This document shows, piece after piece, positions 34,407 to 44,282 of a stretch of DNA of 64,000 nucleotides. The position numbers and the translations under genes are program-made. How positions within the stretch are numbered: the stretch's first letter is position 1; each line of letters starts with the position of its first letter. The notes under the pieces were generated by a model. It searched no databases. It saw nothing but the letters and a program-made list of their open reading frames with translations, and was not told the DNA's origin. The stretch is from Flavobacteriales bacterium (GTDB lineage: Bacteria; Bacteroidota; Bacteroidia; CAIKAF01). The stretch lies in contig JANWKT010000001.1 of the NCBI GenBank assembly GCA_025451235.1, positions 62,001 through 126,000 of the forward strand, written 5' to 3'.

Positions 34407-35483
34407 ATGACAACAACCGCAGGCATTTTGGATATAGCGATTACACGAAACGAACACTCAAAGATCGGGGAAATAGATTTTGAGAACCTCACCTTTGGAA
34501 AGAATTTTTCTGACCATATGTTGATGGCCGATTTTGAAAATGGAAGGTGGGGCGATTTTAGAATTGTTCCTTTCGGTAATTTTGAAATTCATCCAAGTAT
34601 GGCATCTCTCCATTATGGCCAGGCCCTGTTCGAAGGATTAAAAGCATATAAAAGCCCGGAAGGGGAGATCTTACTTTTTCGACCTATGGAAAATGCCCGT
34701 AGAATGAACCGCTCTGCCGAAAGATTGTGTATGGCTCAAATGCCTGAAGAAATGTTCATCGAGGCGTTGACTACATTTCTGGATATAGAAAGAGAATGGG
34801 TAAGTAATAAAGAAGGATGTTCATTATATGTAAGGCCTTTTATGTTTGGAACAGAACCTTTTTTAGGCGTAAAACCAAGCGATTCATATAGGTTTATGAT
34901 CATCACTTCACCTGTGGGTAATTATTACGATGGAGCGATCAAGGTAAAGGTGGAAATGGAATATACCAGGGCCGCCAAAGGTGGTACTGGAACAGCTAAG
35001 GCTGCAGGAAACTACGGGGCTGCATTGTATCCCGCCAAAATGGGTCAGGATAAAGGTTATCGGCAATTGGTATGGACCGATGCTGCCGAACATAAATATA
35101 TTGAGGAATCAGGTACCATGAATATTTTCTTCGTGATCGACGGTAAGATCATTACTCCGTCGCTTGATTCAGGAACCATACTGGCAGGTGTAACCAGAGA
35201 TAGCATTATCCAGGTTGCCAAAGCCTGGGGATGGCCTATTGAAGAAAGAAAGATCAGCGTTGAAGAAGTGGTAGAAAATATCAATAATAAAAAGCTCACC
35301 GAAGTATTTGGTGCCGGAACTGCGGCTACCATAGCTCAAATACAACTCATGCATATCGGAGGTATCGACTATACCCTGCCTGAGGTGGAAACCAGGGAGT
35401 TTTCCAACAAAGTAGGCAAATATCTATCCGATTTGAGAACCGGAAAAATCGATGACCCTTTTGGTTGGGTGGTTAGGATTTAA
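34407..35483 (+). CDS. ilvE: Branched-chain amino acid aminotransferase
   Basis: 358 residues, a PLP fold-type IV transaminase of the longer branched-chain class. It interconverts Leu, Ile and Val with their 2-oxo acids. Markers are SLHYGQALFEGLKAY, the Lys-bearing AKAAGNYGAALYPAK, EESGTMNIFFV and EVFGAGTAATIAQI. ATG start. An ion-channel-like gene follows after 27 bases on the same strand. Confidence 0.95.
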   Translation: MTTTAGILDIAITRNEHSKIGEIDFENLTFGKNFSDHMLMADFENGRWGDFRIVPFGNFEIHPSMASLHYGQALFEGLKAYKSPEGEILLFRPMENARRMNRSAERLCMAQMPEEMFIEALTTFLDIEREWVSNKEGCSLYVRPFMFGTEPFLGVKPSDSYRFMIITSPVGNYYDGAIKVKVEMEYTRAAKGGTGTAKAAGNYGAALYPAKMGQDKGYRQLVWTDAAEHKYIEESGTMNIFFVIDGKIITPSLDSGTILAGVTRDSIIQVAKAWGWPIEERKISVEEVVENINNKKLTEVFGAGTAATIAQIQLMHIGGIDYTLPEVETREFSNKVGKYLSDLRTGKIDDPFGWVVRI

Positions 35484-35510
35484 TATACTTGTACTACTTA
35501 AGTATTTACT

Positions 35511-36476
35511 ATGAAAAAACTATTTTTTCTGATTCTCCTTTTAACAGGAGCATGGAGTAGATCGTATGCACAAACTGAAGAAGTGGTTCCTCCTGATACG
35601 GTTAAACTGGGCGTATTTTTCACTTCTGTATATGATCTTAACCTTGCCGAAAAGTCTTTTACGGCTGATTTCTGGATCTGGTATAATTATACCAATGACA
35701 GTATAAATCCTTTGGAAAGTGTTGAGATTTCGAATGCAAAAGAATTTGAATTTCAATCAGAGGACGTTGAAAAAATAGGAAATATTAATTGGGCCACACA
35801 TAAATGCAAAGCAACCGTTAAAAAAGAGTGGAACCTGCAGAATTTCCCTTTCGATAAACAAGAATTGCATGTAGAAATCGAGGATGCCATTTACGATAGC
35901 GAGCAACTCATCTACATTGCGGATACTGCTAACTCCAAATACGACAAAAACATCAGGCTCGACGAGTGGCGGATCAAAAAATTTAAGGTGGAACAAATGA
36001 AAAAAAATTACGAAACCACCTATGGGAATCCTGAGTTGGAAGGAAGCAGTGAATACCCTGGGTTGGTGGCTTCGTTTACCTTAGAAAGAGATGGGGTGGG
36101 TTTGTTCTTTAAATTATTCATCGGAATTTATGTAGCTTATCTGATCTCTCTGTCTGTATTCTTTATGGGACCTGAAAATCCGGAGCGTTTCGGAATGATC
36201 GTGGGTGCATTGTTTGCAGGGGTGGCGAATAAATACATCGTGGAATCACTCATGCCTCAAACCATTATGCTCACCTTGCCCGATAAGATCCATAACCTCA
36301 CTTTTATTTATATCATTTTTCACCTGATCATTACGGTATTGGCTTATAGGCTTACGGTAAAAGAAAAGATAAAGTTGGGGTGGCGAGTAGATATCCTCTG
36401 TTTCCTGGCCTCTATTATTAGTTTTATAGGGATCAATTTCTATTGGGTGTATGAAGCCATTCAGCATACAAAGTAG
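35511..36476 (+). CDS. Pentameric ligand-gated ion channel homologue (Cys-loop superfamily, prokaryotic)
   Basis: 321 residues. Signal peptide (about 1-21, ending SYAQ). A beta-rich extracellular domain, about 30-190, opens VKLGVFFTSVYDLNLAEKSF and contains the superfamily Pro-loop FPFDKQELHVEIED (112-125) without the flanking cysteines, as in GLIC and ELIC. Four membrane helices follow at about 199-219, 226-246, 258-280 and 293-316. The second, RFGMIVGALFAGVANKYIVE, would line the pore. The M2-M3 loop (MPQTIMLTLPDKI) retains a Pro. Ligand and ion selectivity are unknown. It is 27 bases after ilvE and may be co-transcribed. Confidence 0.8.
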   Translation: MKKLFFLILLLTGAWSRSYAQTEEVVPPDTVKLGVFFTSVYDLNLAEKSFTADFWIWYNYTNDSINPLESVEISNAKEFEFQSEDVEKIGNINWATHKCKATVKKEWNLQNFPFDKQELHVEIEDAIYDSEQLIYIADTANSKYDKNIRLDEWRIKKFKVEQMKKNYETTYGNPELEGSSEYPGLVASFTLERDGVGLFFKLFIGIYVAYLISLSVFFMGPENPERFGMIVGALFAGVANKYIVESLMPQTIMLTLPDKIHNLTFIYIIFHLIITVLAYRLTVKEKIKLGWRVDILCFLASIISFIGINFYWVYEAIQHTK

Positions 36477-36510
36477 AGGTAAGTCCCGATATCTATCGAA
36501 AGCGCAAATA

Positions 36511-36534
36511 AAAAAGGGAGCCCATAGGCTCCCT
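36511..36534 (-). terminator. Intrinsic terminator between channel and RRM genes
   Basis: AAGGGAGCC and GGCTCCCTT pair over 9 bases around a short ATA-type loop. A-rich bases on the left give a T tract on the minus strand, so it terminates the RRM gene and may also serve the channel gene. Confidence 0.75.
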
Positions 36535-36560
36535 TCAATCTTTTCAGAGGTAAAAAAAGC

Positions 36561-36851
36561 TTAGTACCTGTCAGAATTAAAATTTCTTTTGGGTTTAAAA
36601 GAAGATTTTTCCTTTGGGATGGCTTTCTTCACGACCATAGCCCTACCTTGAAACTCCTGGCCATTTAATTCTTCAATGGCTTTGTTAGCTTCATCATCGT
36701 TTGGCATTTCTACAAATGCAAAACCTTTACTACGACCACTCATAGAATCCTTGATTAATTTGGCAGATTCCACCTGGCCCTTACCTGAAAATAAATCCAG
36801 GATTTGTTCTTCTGAAACCTTAAAATCCAGATTTCCTACATAGATGTTCAT
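36561..36851 (-). CDS. RNA-binding protein with single RRM domain
   Basis: 96 residues. One RNA recognition motif with RNP2 (IYVGNL, 3-8) and RNP1 (KGFAFVEM, about 43-50), the usual architecture of small bacterial RRM proteins. The last 20 residues are basic and contain FKPKRNFNSDRY. Cytoplasmic; probably binds single-stranded RNA and may be cold- or stress-related, which is inference. Followed by a good intrinsic terminator. Confidence 0.93.
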   Translation of the reverse strand: MNIYVGNLDFKVSEEQILDLFSGKGQVESAKLIKDSMSGRSKGFAFVEMPNDDEANKAIEELNGQEFQGRAMVVKKAIPKEKSSFKPKRNFNSDRY

Positions 36852-37010
36852 AAAAAAAGAATAAGAATTAATAATGATTTGGGTACAATATAATTAAAAA
36901 AATCCTTCATACTAGCAAGTATTTGGCAAAAAACACCATTATTCAGAGCCTTAAGGACTAAAATTCGTAAATTGGCAGGTATTTAACTCTTTTCTGAAGA
37001 TATCATCCCT

Positions 37011-37391
37011 ATGGTAAAAAAGATCGGTTTCCTGCTGCTGACCATCGTAATGCTGAGTTCCTGCAGCCGGGATGCATTTATGGACGATATTCAAGGCCAA
37101 TGGAAAATTACCCAGATCAATTATGTTTTCGATTCCTCCACCCAAACCTTTTACCCAGCAGATATGGTCATGCATTTTAATAATTACAACTATGCTACCT
37201 ATGAAGATGGCACCCTTACCGAATCGGGTACCTTCAATGTAAATCTGAAAGCCAGTCAAATTATTTTTTATTCCACCCTGGGAACCAATATCTATTTGAT
37301 CAACGAAAAAACAGAGATCTACCAACATTGGAGACGCAAAAAGCAGTTAGAAGGAATGTATATTGATTTTAAACTGGAGAAGATCGAATGA
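37011..37391 (+). CDS. Small lipoprotein, lipocalin-like
   Basis: 126 residues. A lipoprotein signal (MVKKIGFLLLTIVMLSSC) with lipobox LSSC places it on a membrane. The mature part is a beta-rich stretch (GQWKITQINYVF, GTLTESGTFNV, IIFYSTLG, YIDFKLEKIE), similar to lipocalin-like proteins of Bacteroidota. No ligand-binding evidence. It overlaps an antisense frame that I rejected. Confidence 0.75.
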   Translation: MVKKIGFLLLTIVMLSSCSRDAFMDDIQGQWKITQINYVFDSSTQTFYPADMVMHFNNYNYATYEDGTLTESGTFNVNLKASQIIFYSTLGTNIYLINEKTEIYQHWRRKKQLEGMYIDFKLEKIE

Positions 37392-38483
37392 TCAATCCCC
37401 TTTGGGCTTATTCAATTTAAATTTCTTTTCCCCAGGATCTTTAGGCCATCTTCCTTTTTTAAACACATTTGCACCAGGTGCACCGTCTTTTTTAAACACG
37501 TTTGCACCGAAGTTGGTTCCCTTCCTCAATTCCTTTTGTTGCTCAAAAGGTAAATGAATAAAGTCCCTGCATTCATCAGAGCAACAACCTTCGTACCTCC
37601 CGGCACAGGATTTACATTGAATAAATAATAAATGGCAAGCCGGGTTGATGCAATTGGTATGATCGTCACAAGGTGACGAACATTGGTGGCATTTTGCAAT
37701 GATGTCTTCTGTAATTCTTTCTCCCAGCCTCTCGTCGAATACAAAATTCTTTCCGATAAATTTATTAGGGATCCCCTGCTCTTTTGCCGTATTGGTATAG
37801 TGAATGATCCCGCCTTCTATATGATATACGTTTGGGAAACCATGGTGAAGCATATAGGCAGAAGCTTTTTCACACCGGATCCCACCGGTACAGTACATAA
37901 TGATTTTCTTGTTTTTTTTATCCTTCATCATATCCACTGCCATGGGCAATTGATCCCTGAATGCATCTGAGGGAACTTCTATAGCATTCTCAAAATGTCC
38001 CACTTCGAATTCATAATGGTTGCGCATATCAATCACGATGGTTTCCGGATCTTCAGTCATTTGATTGAATTCGACGGCGGATAAATATTTACCTCTTTGA
38101 TCAATCTTAAAGGTAGGATCGTTGATGCCATCGGAAACAATCTTATCCCTCACCTTAATGGTTAATTTTAAAAAGGATTTATTGTTTTGCTCAACGGCAA
38201 TATTCAATCTTATCCCATCTAAAAATGTATGCGAATATAAATACGTCTTAAAAGCTTCAAAACTGGGCTCCGGACAATTCACCTGTGCATTGATCCCTTC
38301 TTTTGCGATATAAACCCTGCCTAAAACACCTAAGTCCTCGAGATTTTCATATAGCTGATCCCTCCACGTGATTGGATCTTCAATATCGGCATATTGATAA
38401 AAAGAGATAGTAATTCTTTTAAAAGGCTCCTGCTCTATTTTTTTTAGCAGGGTCTTTTTATCATACTTGTTATACAGTTGCAT
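37392..38483 (-). CDS. trhO: tRNA uridine(34) hydroxylase / rhodanese-domain protein TrhO
   Basis: 363 residues from ATG 38483 (a TTG eight codons upstream is less likely). TrhO makes 5-hydroxyuridine at tRNA position 34. The N-terminal acylphosphatase-like domain (about 1-115) includes [14 protein letters not shown]. The rhodanese domain (about 135-245) has the active Cys in [16 protein letters not shown] Cys-rich C-terminal zinc region follows ([24 protein letters not shown]). The extreme C-terminus repeats GANVFKKDG and GANVFKKGR, an imperfect duplication in the DNA. Confidence 0.93.
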   Translation of the reverse strand: MQLYNKYDKKTLLKKIEQEPFKRITISFYQYADIEDPITWRDQLYENLEDLGVLGRVYIAKEGINAQVNCPEPSFEAFKTYLYSHTFLDGIRLNIAVEQNNKSFLKLTIKVRDKIVSDGINDPTFKIDQRGKYLSAVEFNQMTEDPETIVIDMRNHYEFEVGHFENAIEVPSDAFRDQLPMAVDMMKDKKNKKIIMYCTGGIRCEKASAYMLHHGFPNVYHIEGGIIHYTNTAKEQGIPNKFIGKNFVFDERLGERITEDIIAKCHQCSSPCDDHTNCINPACHLLFIQCKSCAGRYEGCCSDECRDFIHLPFEQQKELRKGTNFGANVFKKDGAPGANVFKKGRWPKDPGEKKFKLNKPKGD

Positions 38484-38577
38484 GCTGTACTTTTTTAAGT
38501 TAGACAATAGACCTCAACAAAAAGTTGAAATATTCAATACAAAGATACAAAAAAGCAGAAATGAGTTAAAATACCGG

Positions 38578-39060
38578 TTACTTGGTGGACCCATCCAGTT
38601 CCCGACCAGCTGCAGACCTTATATAGGCATGCGAAGACATAAAAAATACCCATTCATTTTCGCTTCCTTTTTCCTTCAGGGCATAGCTGCCTTCGTTCTT
38701 TGTTTTTCTCAGAAATCCAATATAAACAACATTGCTGTCCATCACTGGCCGATACCTTTTTTCAAATCTTTCTTGGGTGAATTCCATCAATCCCAATTCA
38801 AAAAAACCCATTGTGTCCTGGTATTTTCCCTTAATCAATTCTAAAACGCTGAAAGAAAAACCTCCATAAAAGGTCATATATATTTTTTTTTCTATTTTCA
38901 CTTTCATCACAAGATCCGCTTTTTCAATGGTTTGTTTCCAAGCAGTATCCGTATTTGAATAGTGAAGGTCAATATACCTGCTATCAGTTATTCCAGAACT
39001 GGTCTGTGCATAAGCCTGTAAGGAATATAGAAAGAATAATAGGATGATCAGTTTTTTCAA
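38578..39060 (-). CDS. Hypothetical secreted protein (TTG start)
   Basis: 160 residues starting at a TTG that yields a textbook signal peptide (MKKLIILLFFLYSLQAYAQ). The mature part has no recognised family; it contains a beta-rich KIEKKIYMTFYGGFSFSVLE and a single C-terminal domain. Probably periplasmic or surface. Monocistronic. Confidence 0.65.
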   Translation of the reverse strand: MKKLIILLFFLYSLQAYAQTSSGITDSRYIDLHYSNTDTAWKQTIEKADLVMKVKIEKKIYMTFYGGFSFSVLELIKGKYQDTMGFFELGLMEFTQERFEKRYRPVMDSNVVYIGFLRKTKNEGSYALKEKGSENEWVFFMSSHAYIRSAAGRELDGSTK

Positions 39061-39126
39061 AACAAGGTAATTTTATATGAAAGATATAACTCCAAAATAA
39101 AACTTGTATTGTTGGTAATAGAAGCG

Positions 39127-40401
39127 CTAATAAATTTTAACCGTACTTGTCAGGTTCTCCTGTGTAAAACGAATGATCTTCACTCCGGTAAAGGGGTCGC
39201 TAAAAGTTTCCTGGGTCTGTGCTTGTATATTTTTCTGCATCCATTTACGTCCCACCAGATCAAAAATCTCCATGTTGATCTCCTTGTCGGTTGTATTGGT
39301 GATCACCAGGTTTTCGTATAACCTGAAAGCCCTTACCTGCAATTGAGCCGGTTCATTATTGATCCCTACTCCGGTGCAGGTAAAATTATCTACCAGATAA
39401 GGGGACCGGATGGAATGGATCAACCCATAATTCGGATTGTTCACAATGTCATTCCCATACGTTGTTAGGTTGGCAAAATTACCGGTGGATGACATTTCTC
39501 TTACTCCACATACATCATTGTCCCACGACCAGGCAAGCCATGCAATGTTCATTTCCTGGCAAATGTTCAAGAGGGGTTTATAATTCAGTGTATAGAAACA
39601 TTCATCCACTCCATCGCTCTGGCGATTCGCCAGTTCGCCTAGTACAAAAGGTAAACCTGTATTCACCGCCGTTTGTAAATGGTTGCGAACCTCAACACTG
39701 TCCATATTATTGGCATATGCATACCAGTAAGCATGGCCTGAAAAAATAATATTGGTATCAGGATCATGCATTTTTATCTGGTTACCTATGGTTGAAAAAA
39801 GGTCTAAATGTGTTCCGCAATCTGATGCATCAATCATAATAGGAACATGAATATTGTGAGCCCTCATTGAGTCGATCACTGTATAATAGGTATCCCTAAA
39901 AGTGGTAGCACTTCCACCCCAATTTACATACAATGCTTCGTTCACAAAATTAATAATCAGATAAGCCTTGTGCTCATTGATAAGTGCAACCATAGCTGGG
40001 CTGGTGTAGAAACTGGTAAGTGCAAGAACAGCTGCTGGACTATTGTTACAGGTCTCATCATGTAGATCCATAATAGGGATCATTTGATGCCTGGCACACC
40101 GGGTAAGCACAGAATCAAGCATGGCTATATTCCCATAGGCCGGTCCTCCTCCTCCTGCAGTAGGATTTGTATACCAGGGAATCCTTACACAGTTCGCTCC
40201 AGTTTGCTGTATCTCATCAAACACATCATAATTATTATCCCAGCCCCAGTTTAAAGCAGAATGGTTTACTCCGCGGAGTACAACCGGATTGCCACAAACA
40301 TCAAACAACTGGTCGCCGGAGGTATACATAGTAGACGATACCTGGCCTGATAACGAGAGGATGTAAATGCTCATTGAAACGGTAAAAATTAATTTTCTCA
40401 T
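39127..40401 (-). CDS. Secreted GH5-like glycoside hydrolase with type IX sorting domain
   Basis: 424 residues. Signal peptide (MRKLIFTVSMSIYILSLSGQ). The catalytic domain, about 25-330, looks like a glycosyl hydrolase family 5 cellulase/mannanase. It has VVLRGVNHSALNWGW, CVRIPWY, the acid/base Glu in NFVNEALYVNW, and a probable nucleophile Glu in FVLGELANR. The final 75 residues contain a weak type A sorting domain (MEIFDLVGRKWMQ). Substrate is not decided. Probably surface-exposed through the type IX system. Confidence 0.87.
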   Translation of the reverse strand: MRKLIFTVSMSIYILSLSGQVSSTMYTSGDQLFDVCGNPVVLRGVNHSALNWGWDNNYDVFDEIQQTGANCVRIPWYTNPTAGGGGPAYGNIAMLDSVLTRCARHQMIPIMDLHDETCNNSPAAVLALTSFYTSPAMVALINEHKAYLIINFVNEALYVNWGGSATTFRDTYYTVIDSMRAHNIHVPIMIDASDCGTHLDLFSTIGNQIKMHDPDTNIIFSGHAYWYAYANNMDSVEVRNHLQTAVNTGLPFVLGELANRQSDGVDECFYTLNYKPLLNICQEMNIAWLAWSWDNDVCGVREMSSTGNFANLTTYGNDIVNNPNYGLIHSIRSPYLVDNFTCTGVGINNEPAQLQVRAFRLYENLVITNTTDKEINMEIFDLVGRKWMQKNIQAQTQETFSDPFTGVKIIRFTQENLTSTVKIY

Positions 40402-40554
40402 ATGGGTCTATGCTTAGTGACACAAAAATACAACCCTGAATATACCCATTATTCCGGGATACTGTATACCCCAGAAACCAATTAGTGAACCCCAGGATTG
40501 AATGTTTCAACCACAGATGCATTATTAAATAGTTTAAATACCTTCGTAAGACCG

Positions 40555-43467
40555 ATGAAATACCTGTTTTACATAGCCATATGTGCCGGAAATATCTGTA
40601 TCCAGGCTCAAAGCTATCAGCTTTCATTTCAGCATATTAACTCGAACAATCAGCTACCTGAGGCCGAAATCTCCTGCCTGTATGAACATCACGGCTTGCT
40701 TTATATTGGTACAGAAGCGGGTCTATTTGCTTTTAATGGGGGAACTGTATTTAACATCCCTCTGGAACCAAGCGGAGATAAAGTAAATATTACAAGTATG
40801 ATGAGTGATTCATTGGGAAATCTGTGGATAGGAAGCTATGATGGTCTGTATATTTATAATAAAAAAGAAAAAACAACTGCCATCCATTCGTATGCGGGCC
40901 GTGAATTAAATTATGTAGAAACCATTCATTGCGATGAGAACGGTAATATCTGGCTTTTATCGAGTGCTGATAACAATGCTATTGTGAGCTATAATATTTT
41001 TTCAAGCCAATTGAATTATTTTGGCAATAATTATAACTCGATCAGAAGTTTTAGAAAGGAAAATGGCAAAATGAAAGAGCTCTGGTTCACCGAAACCAAA
41101 GGTGCCTACAAAATTATATTTGAAAAAGAAAAACCGGTTGTAAAACGTTATCTCGATGGAGGCGATAACACTGAGGTATCGCATGTAAACGATATCTATG
41201 TAGATATAGAAGGTACGGCCTTATTGAGCACCCAAAAAGGACTAAAACTTGTTTCCTCCTTCGATCTGCAGAAAGATGAAGAAGTCCTGCAAAATGTATA
41301 TCCTGGAAACGTAAACTCAACCATCATCTATCGAAATGTATTATTCATATCCACCTCCACGGAGGGTTTAATTGTTTTTGACATGCCCCACCAAAAGGTA
41401 GTAGCCAGGTATAAGGAAAAGAGCAAGGATGAGGGTTCCGCCAGTTCAAATTCAATCAAATTTTCGCGGGTATTCAATCATTGCCTATATGTAGTAACCA
41501 CCAACAATACCATCGATTATTGCGGGTTATCCGACAACGAGTTTTCATTGATCAGGCCATCTTTAGTGAATGACGGATTTAAAGACATTGCAATACATAG
41601 AGATAAAATATGGTTAGTAGGAAATGATTCCGCAATTTATGAGATGAATGGAAATGAATTTACTCCTTCCACGGAGATCAAAGGACCGGCACAAAGAATA
41701 CAAACACTCGGCCGAAGTGTATATACCATGAATGGAAGAACATTAAAAGAATATGGTCCAGAAAAAACAACCACTTATTTCTTCGAAAATTCATACGTCA
41801 CCAATATTTATGGAGTACAAAAAAACGGAGACTCTATCTTTGTTAATACCAATTCGGGGATATTTCAATTGGCGGATGGAAGGGCCGATCGAATCAAAGG
41901 ACTGCAGGATGAAGTATATTTATGGTACGAACATCTTCTGCCCCTGAATGAAACCACCTTATTAGTAAATGCTTATTATTCCTATTTCCTGGTCTTAAAA
42001 AAGCATGGTCCTCAGTATATCAAAGAAAAGCTCATACAACATATAGATAAAGTAAACCAAGTTTGGGTATTTAAGGACAGGATCTCACCGGATAAGATCG
42101 TTATTATCGACGACGAAGGAATTTGTTTGTTGGATACCATCCGGGATACCGTCATACCTATAAAAGCCTCCCAGGGCAACAAACAGTATCGGATGGTGAG
42201 TGAAGGGCTCGCCAGTTTGGTGGTAGTTACAGATAAGAGTGTTGAAACTTGTTATTTCTCGGGGGATAGTTTAAAAACGTTTAAATCGCATACAAATATC
42301 CCCTTGGAAACCATTGAAAATAATGATGTAGTTGTTAAAGAAAGAAAATTATATATTCCAACGAAGAAGGGAGTATTGGTCTATGATGAGCAAAAGCAAC
42401 AATCGGGAACCTATCAATTGAACATCAACAATATTCATATTTCAAATGAAACATACAAAACCACCTTGAACGATGATACCATAAAAACACGGTTCTCAAA
42501 AAGTGAGATCTCGATGGATGTAGGCTTATGGTCATCCCATATCCACCACCAAACCTCTATTAAATATTTCCTGAGCAAAGAAGATGCAGGGTTGGTCACC
42601 GAAGGTAGAAAATCAAAAATATATTTTGAACGGATCAGTCCGGGAACCCATATCTTAACGATACAGGCCTTAGATAAAGAAGGGAAAAAACTAGCGGAAG
42701 AGAAGATCATCATCATTGTTCAGAAAGAATGGTACCAATCCACCTGGTTTTACATGATATTAGGTTTTGTGATCCTATCGATGAGCTATGTATTGTTCAG
42801 ATGGCGGTTAAAAGTTGAAAACAAAAAAACCCAGAAGCAGGAAACGATGTTGAGAAAAATCAAGGAATCCGAAAACCTGGCGTTGAGGTCGCAAATGAAT
42901 CCACATTTTATTTTCAATACTTTAAATTCTATCAATACATACATTGTAAATGAGGATACGGAGAACGCCAGCTCCTATTTAAATATGTTTAGTAAGCTAA
43001 TAAGAAATACGCTTGACCTTACCCGAAGTGAAAAAGTAACCCTTGAGCAGGAATTGACCACCTTAAAATTATATATGGATATAGAAAAATCAAGGACTAA
43101 TTTTAAATTTGATTACCAGATCAGGATCGATAAAAATGTAGACCCTGATTTTATAAAAATCCCTCCTCTTATTATTCAGCCGTTTGTTGAAAATTCAATA
43201 TGGCATGGTATTCAGGGGATGGAAGGAAGGGGATTGATCGAGATCGGTATAGATGAACAGACGGACCACCTGATCACCATTCACATTACTGATAACGGAA
43301 TAGGCCGAAAGGAGGCAAAGTTGAAAGAAAGAGCAAGCCATGGATTAAACATCACCAAGGAAAGGCTATCCATATGGAACGAAAAAAGTTATTTTGAGAT
43401 CATCGACCTGGTCAATGAAAAGAACCAATCTACAGGAACAAAAGCCATTATTTATTTATATTATTAA
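40555..43467 (+). CDS. Two-component regulator propeller sensor histidine kinase (LytS-type)
   Basis: 970 residues from ATG 40555, which gives a signal peptide ending CIQAQSYQ. About 25-640 is a periplasmic region of two-component propeller repeats (GLLYIGTEAGLFAFNG, GNLWIGSYDGLYIYN). A Y_Y_Y-like domain, about 650-725, precedes one membrane helix (731-750). The kinase part belongs to the His_kinase/LytS type: LRSQMNPHFIFNTLNSIN with His784 as phosphoacceptor, then a GHKL ATPase (VENSIWHGI, TDNGIGR, GLNITKERL). The response regulator gene starts 3 bases after its stop. Ligand unknown. Confidence 0.92.
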   Translation: MKYLFYIAICAGNICIQAQSYQLSFQHINSNNQLPEAEISCLYEHHGLLYIGTEAGLFAFNGGTVFNIPLEPSGDKVNITSMMSDSLGNLWIGSYDGLYIYNKKEKTTAIHSYAGRELNYVETIHCDENGNIWLLSSADNNAIVSYNIFSSQLNYFGNNYNSIRSFRKENGKMKELWFTETKGAYKIIFEKEKPVVKRYLDGGDNTEVSHVNDIYVDIEGTALLSTQKGLKLVSSFDLQKDEEVLQNVYPGNVNSTIIYRNVLFISTSTEGLIVFDMPHQKVVARYKEKSKDEGSASSNSIKFSRVFNHCLYVVTTNNTIDYCGLSDNEFSLIRPSLVNDGFKDIAIHRDKIWLVGNDSAIYEMNGNEFTPSTEIKGPAQRIQTLGRSVYTMNGRTLKEYGPEKTTTYFFENSYVTNIYGVQKNGDSIFVNTNSGIFQLADGRADRIKGLQDEVYLWYEHLLPLNETTLLVNAYYSYFLVLKKHGPQYIKEKLIQHIDKVNQVWVFKDRISPDKIVIIDDEGICLLDTIRDTVIPIKASQGNKQYRMVSEGLASLVVVTDKSVETCYFSGDSLKTFKSHTNIPLETIENNDVVVKERKLYIPTKKGVLVYDEQKQQSGTYQLNINNIHISNETYKTTLNDDTIKTRFSKSEISMDVGLWSSHIHHQTSIKYFLSKEDAGLVTEGRKSKIYFERISPGTHILTIQALDKEGKKLAEEKIIIIVQKEWYQSTWFYMILGFVILSMSYVLFRWRLKVENKKTQKQETMLRKIKESENLALRSQMNPHFIFNTLNSINTYIVNEDTENASSYLNMFSKLIRNTLDLTRSEKVTLEQELTTLKLYMDIEKSRTNFKFDYQIRIDKNVDPDFIKIPPLIIQPFVENSIWHGIQGMEGRGLIEIGIDEQTDHLITIHITDNGIGRKEAKLKERASHGLNITKERLSIWNEKSYFEIIDLVNEKNQSTGTKAIIYLYY

Positions 43468-43470
43468 CCT

Positions 43471-44211
43471 ATGAAAATATTAATAATAGACGATGAAGTA
43501 CATTGTATAGATATTCTATCCAAACTTCTAAAAAAGCTGGCCCCTGATTTTGAGATTGTTGGCACAGCAAGCAATGGAAAAGAAGGTCTTGAGCTCATTA
43601 AAAAACTTCAACCTGAGGCTGTATTTCTTGATATCCAGATGCCGGTAATGGGAGGTATTGAAATGCTTGAAAACTGCGACAGCCTGAATTTTAAATTGGT
43701 ATTTACAACCGCATATAACGAATATGCCATTAAAGCCATCAAATTAAATGCGATCGACTATTTGTTGAAGCCATTGGACAAAACTGAGTTGAGCGAATGT
43801 ATTGAGAAGCTGAGGACAGACCCTCAACAAGGAATAGAAAAAGAACAGATCTCGAATTTAAAAAAATCTTCAGGTTCTCAACTCCAGGAGACCATTGCCC
43901 TCAGCACCCAGAAAGGGCTGATATTTATCAATGCTTCGGAGATTATGCTGTTGGAAGCAGACTCCAGCTATACCAATGTTTATCTGGAAGATGAGAGTAA
44001 ATTACTGATAAGTAAAACCATGTTGCATTTTGAAGAGATCCTGGATGAAAAGAAATTTTTCAGACCCCATAAAAGCTATCTCATCAACCTAAAATTCATT
44101 AAGCAGTATATAAGAGGTGATGGTGGGGAGATCATCATGAAAAATGGGATGAATATTCCGCTAAGCAGAACCAAAAAAGACGAGTTCTTGAGTTTGTTCG
44201 ACAAGATTTAG
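43471..44211 (+). CDS. LytTR-family response regulator
   Basis: 246 residues. The receiver domain (1-120) has the acidic pocket in IIDDE, the phosphoacceptor Asp in VFLDIQMPVMGG, and Lys in DYLLKPLDK. The C-terminal LytTR DNA-binding domain, about 140-243, includes QKGLIFINASEIMLLEADS, FFRPHKSYLINLKFI and IPLSRTKKDEF. It is three bases after the kinase gene and is its certain partner. Targets are unknown; the neighbouring esterase gene is a candidate by position only. Confidence 0.95.
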   Translation: MKILIIDDEVHCIDILSKLLKKLAPDFEIVGTASNGKEGLELIKKLQPEAVFLDIQMPVMGGIEMLENCDSLNFKLVFTTAYNEYAIKAIKLNAIDYLLKPLDKTELSECIEKLRTDPQQGIEKEQISNLKKSSGSQLQETIALSTQKGLIFINASEIMLLEADSSYTNVYLEDESKLLISKTMLHFEEILDEKKFFRPHKSYLINLKFIKQYIRGDGGEIIMKNGMNIPLSRTKKDEFLSLFDKI

Positions 44212-44228
44212 AGTTAATTGTCAAAAAA

Positions 44229-44266
44229 AATTCCGGCCTGCCCTATTGACAAAACCGGAATTCTTT
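44229..44266. terminator. Terminator-like hairpin between regulator and esterase genes
   Basis: AATTCCGG and CCGGAATT pair over 8 bases with an 18-base loop, flanked by A-rich bases on the left and CTTTTG on the right. It sits between convergent genes and could stop both. The long loop weakens it. Confidence 0.5.
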
Positions 44267-44282
44267 TGAAAACAATACCCTA

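Noticed and set aside
36951-37328. 125-residue minus-strand open frame
   Set aside because: The plus-strand lipoprotein over the same bases has a clear lipobox signal peptide and better start.
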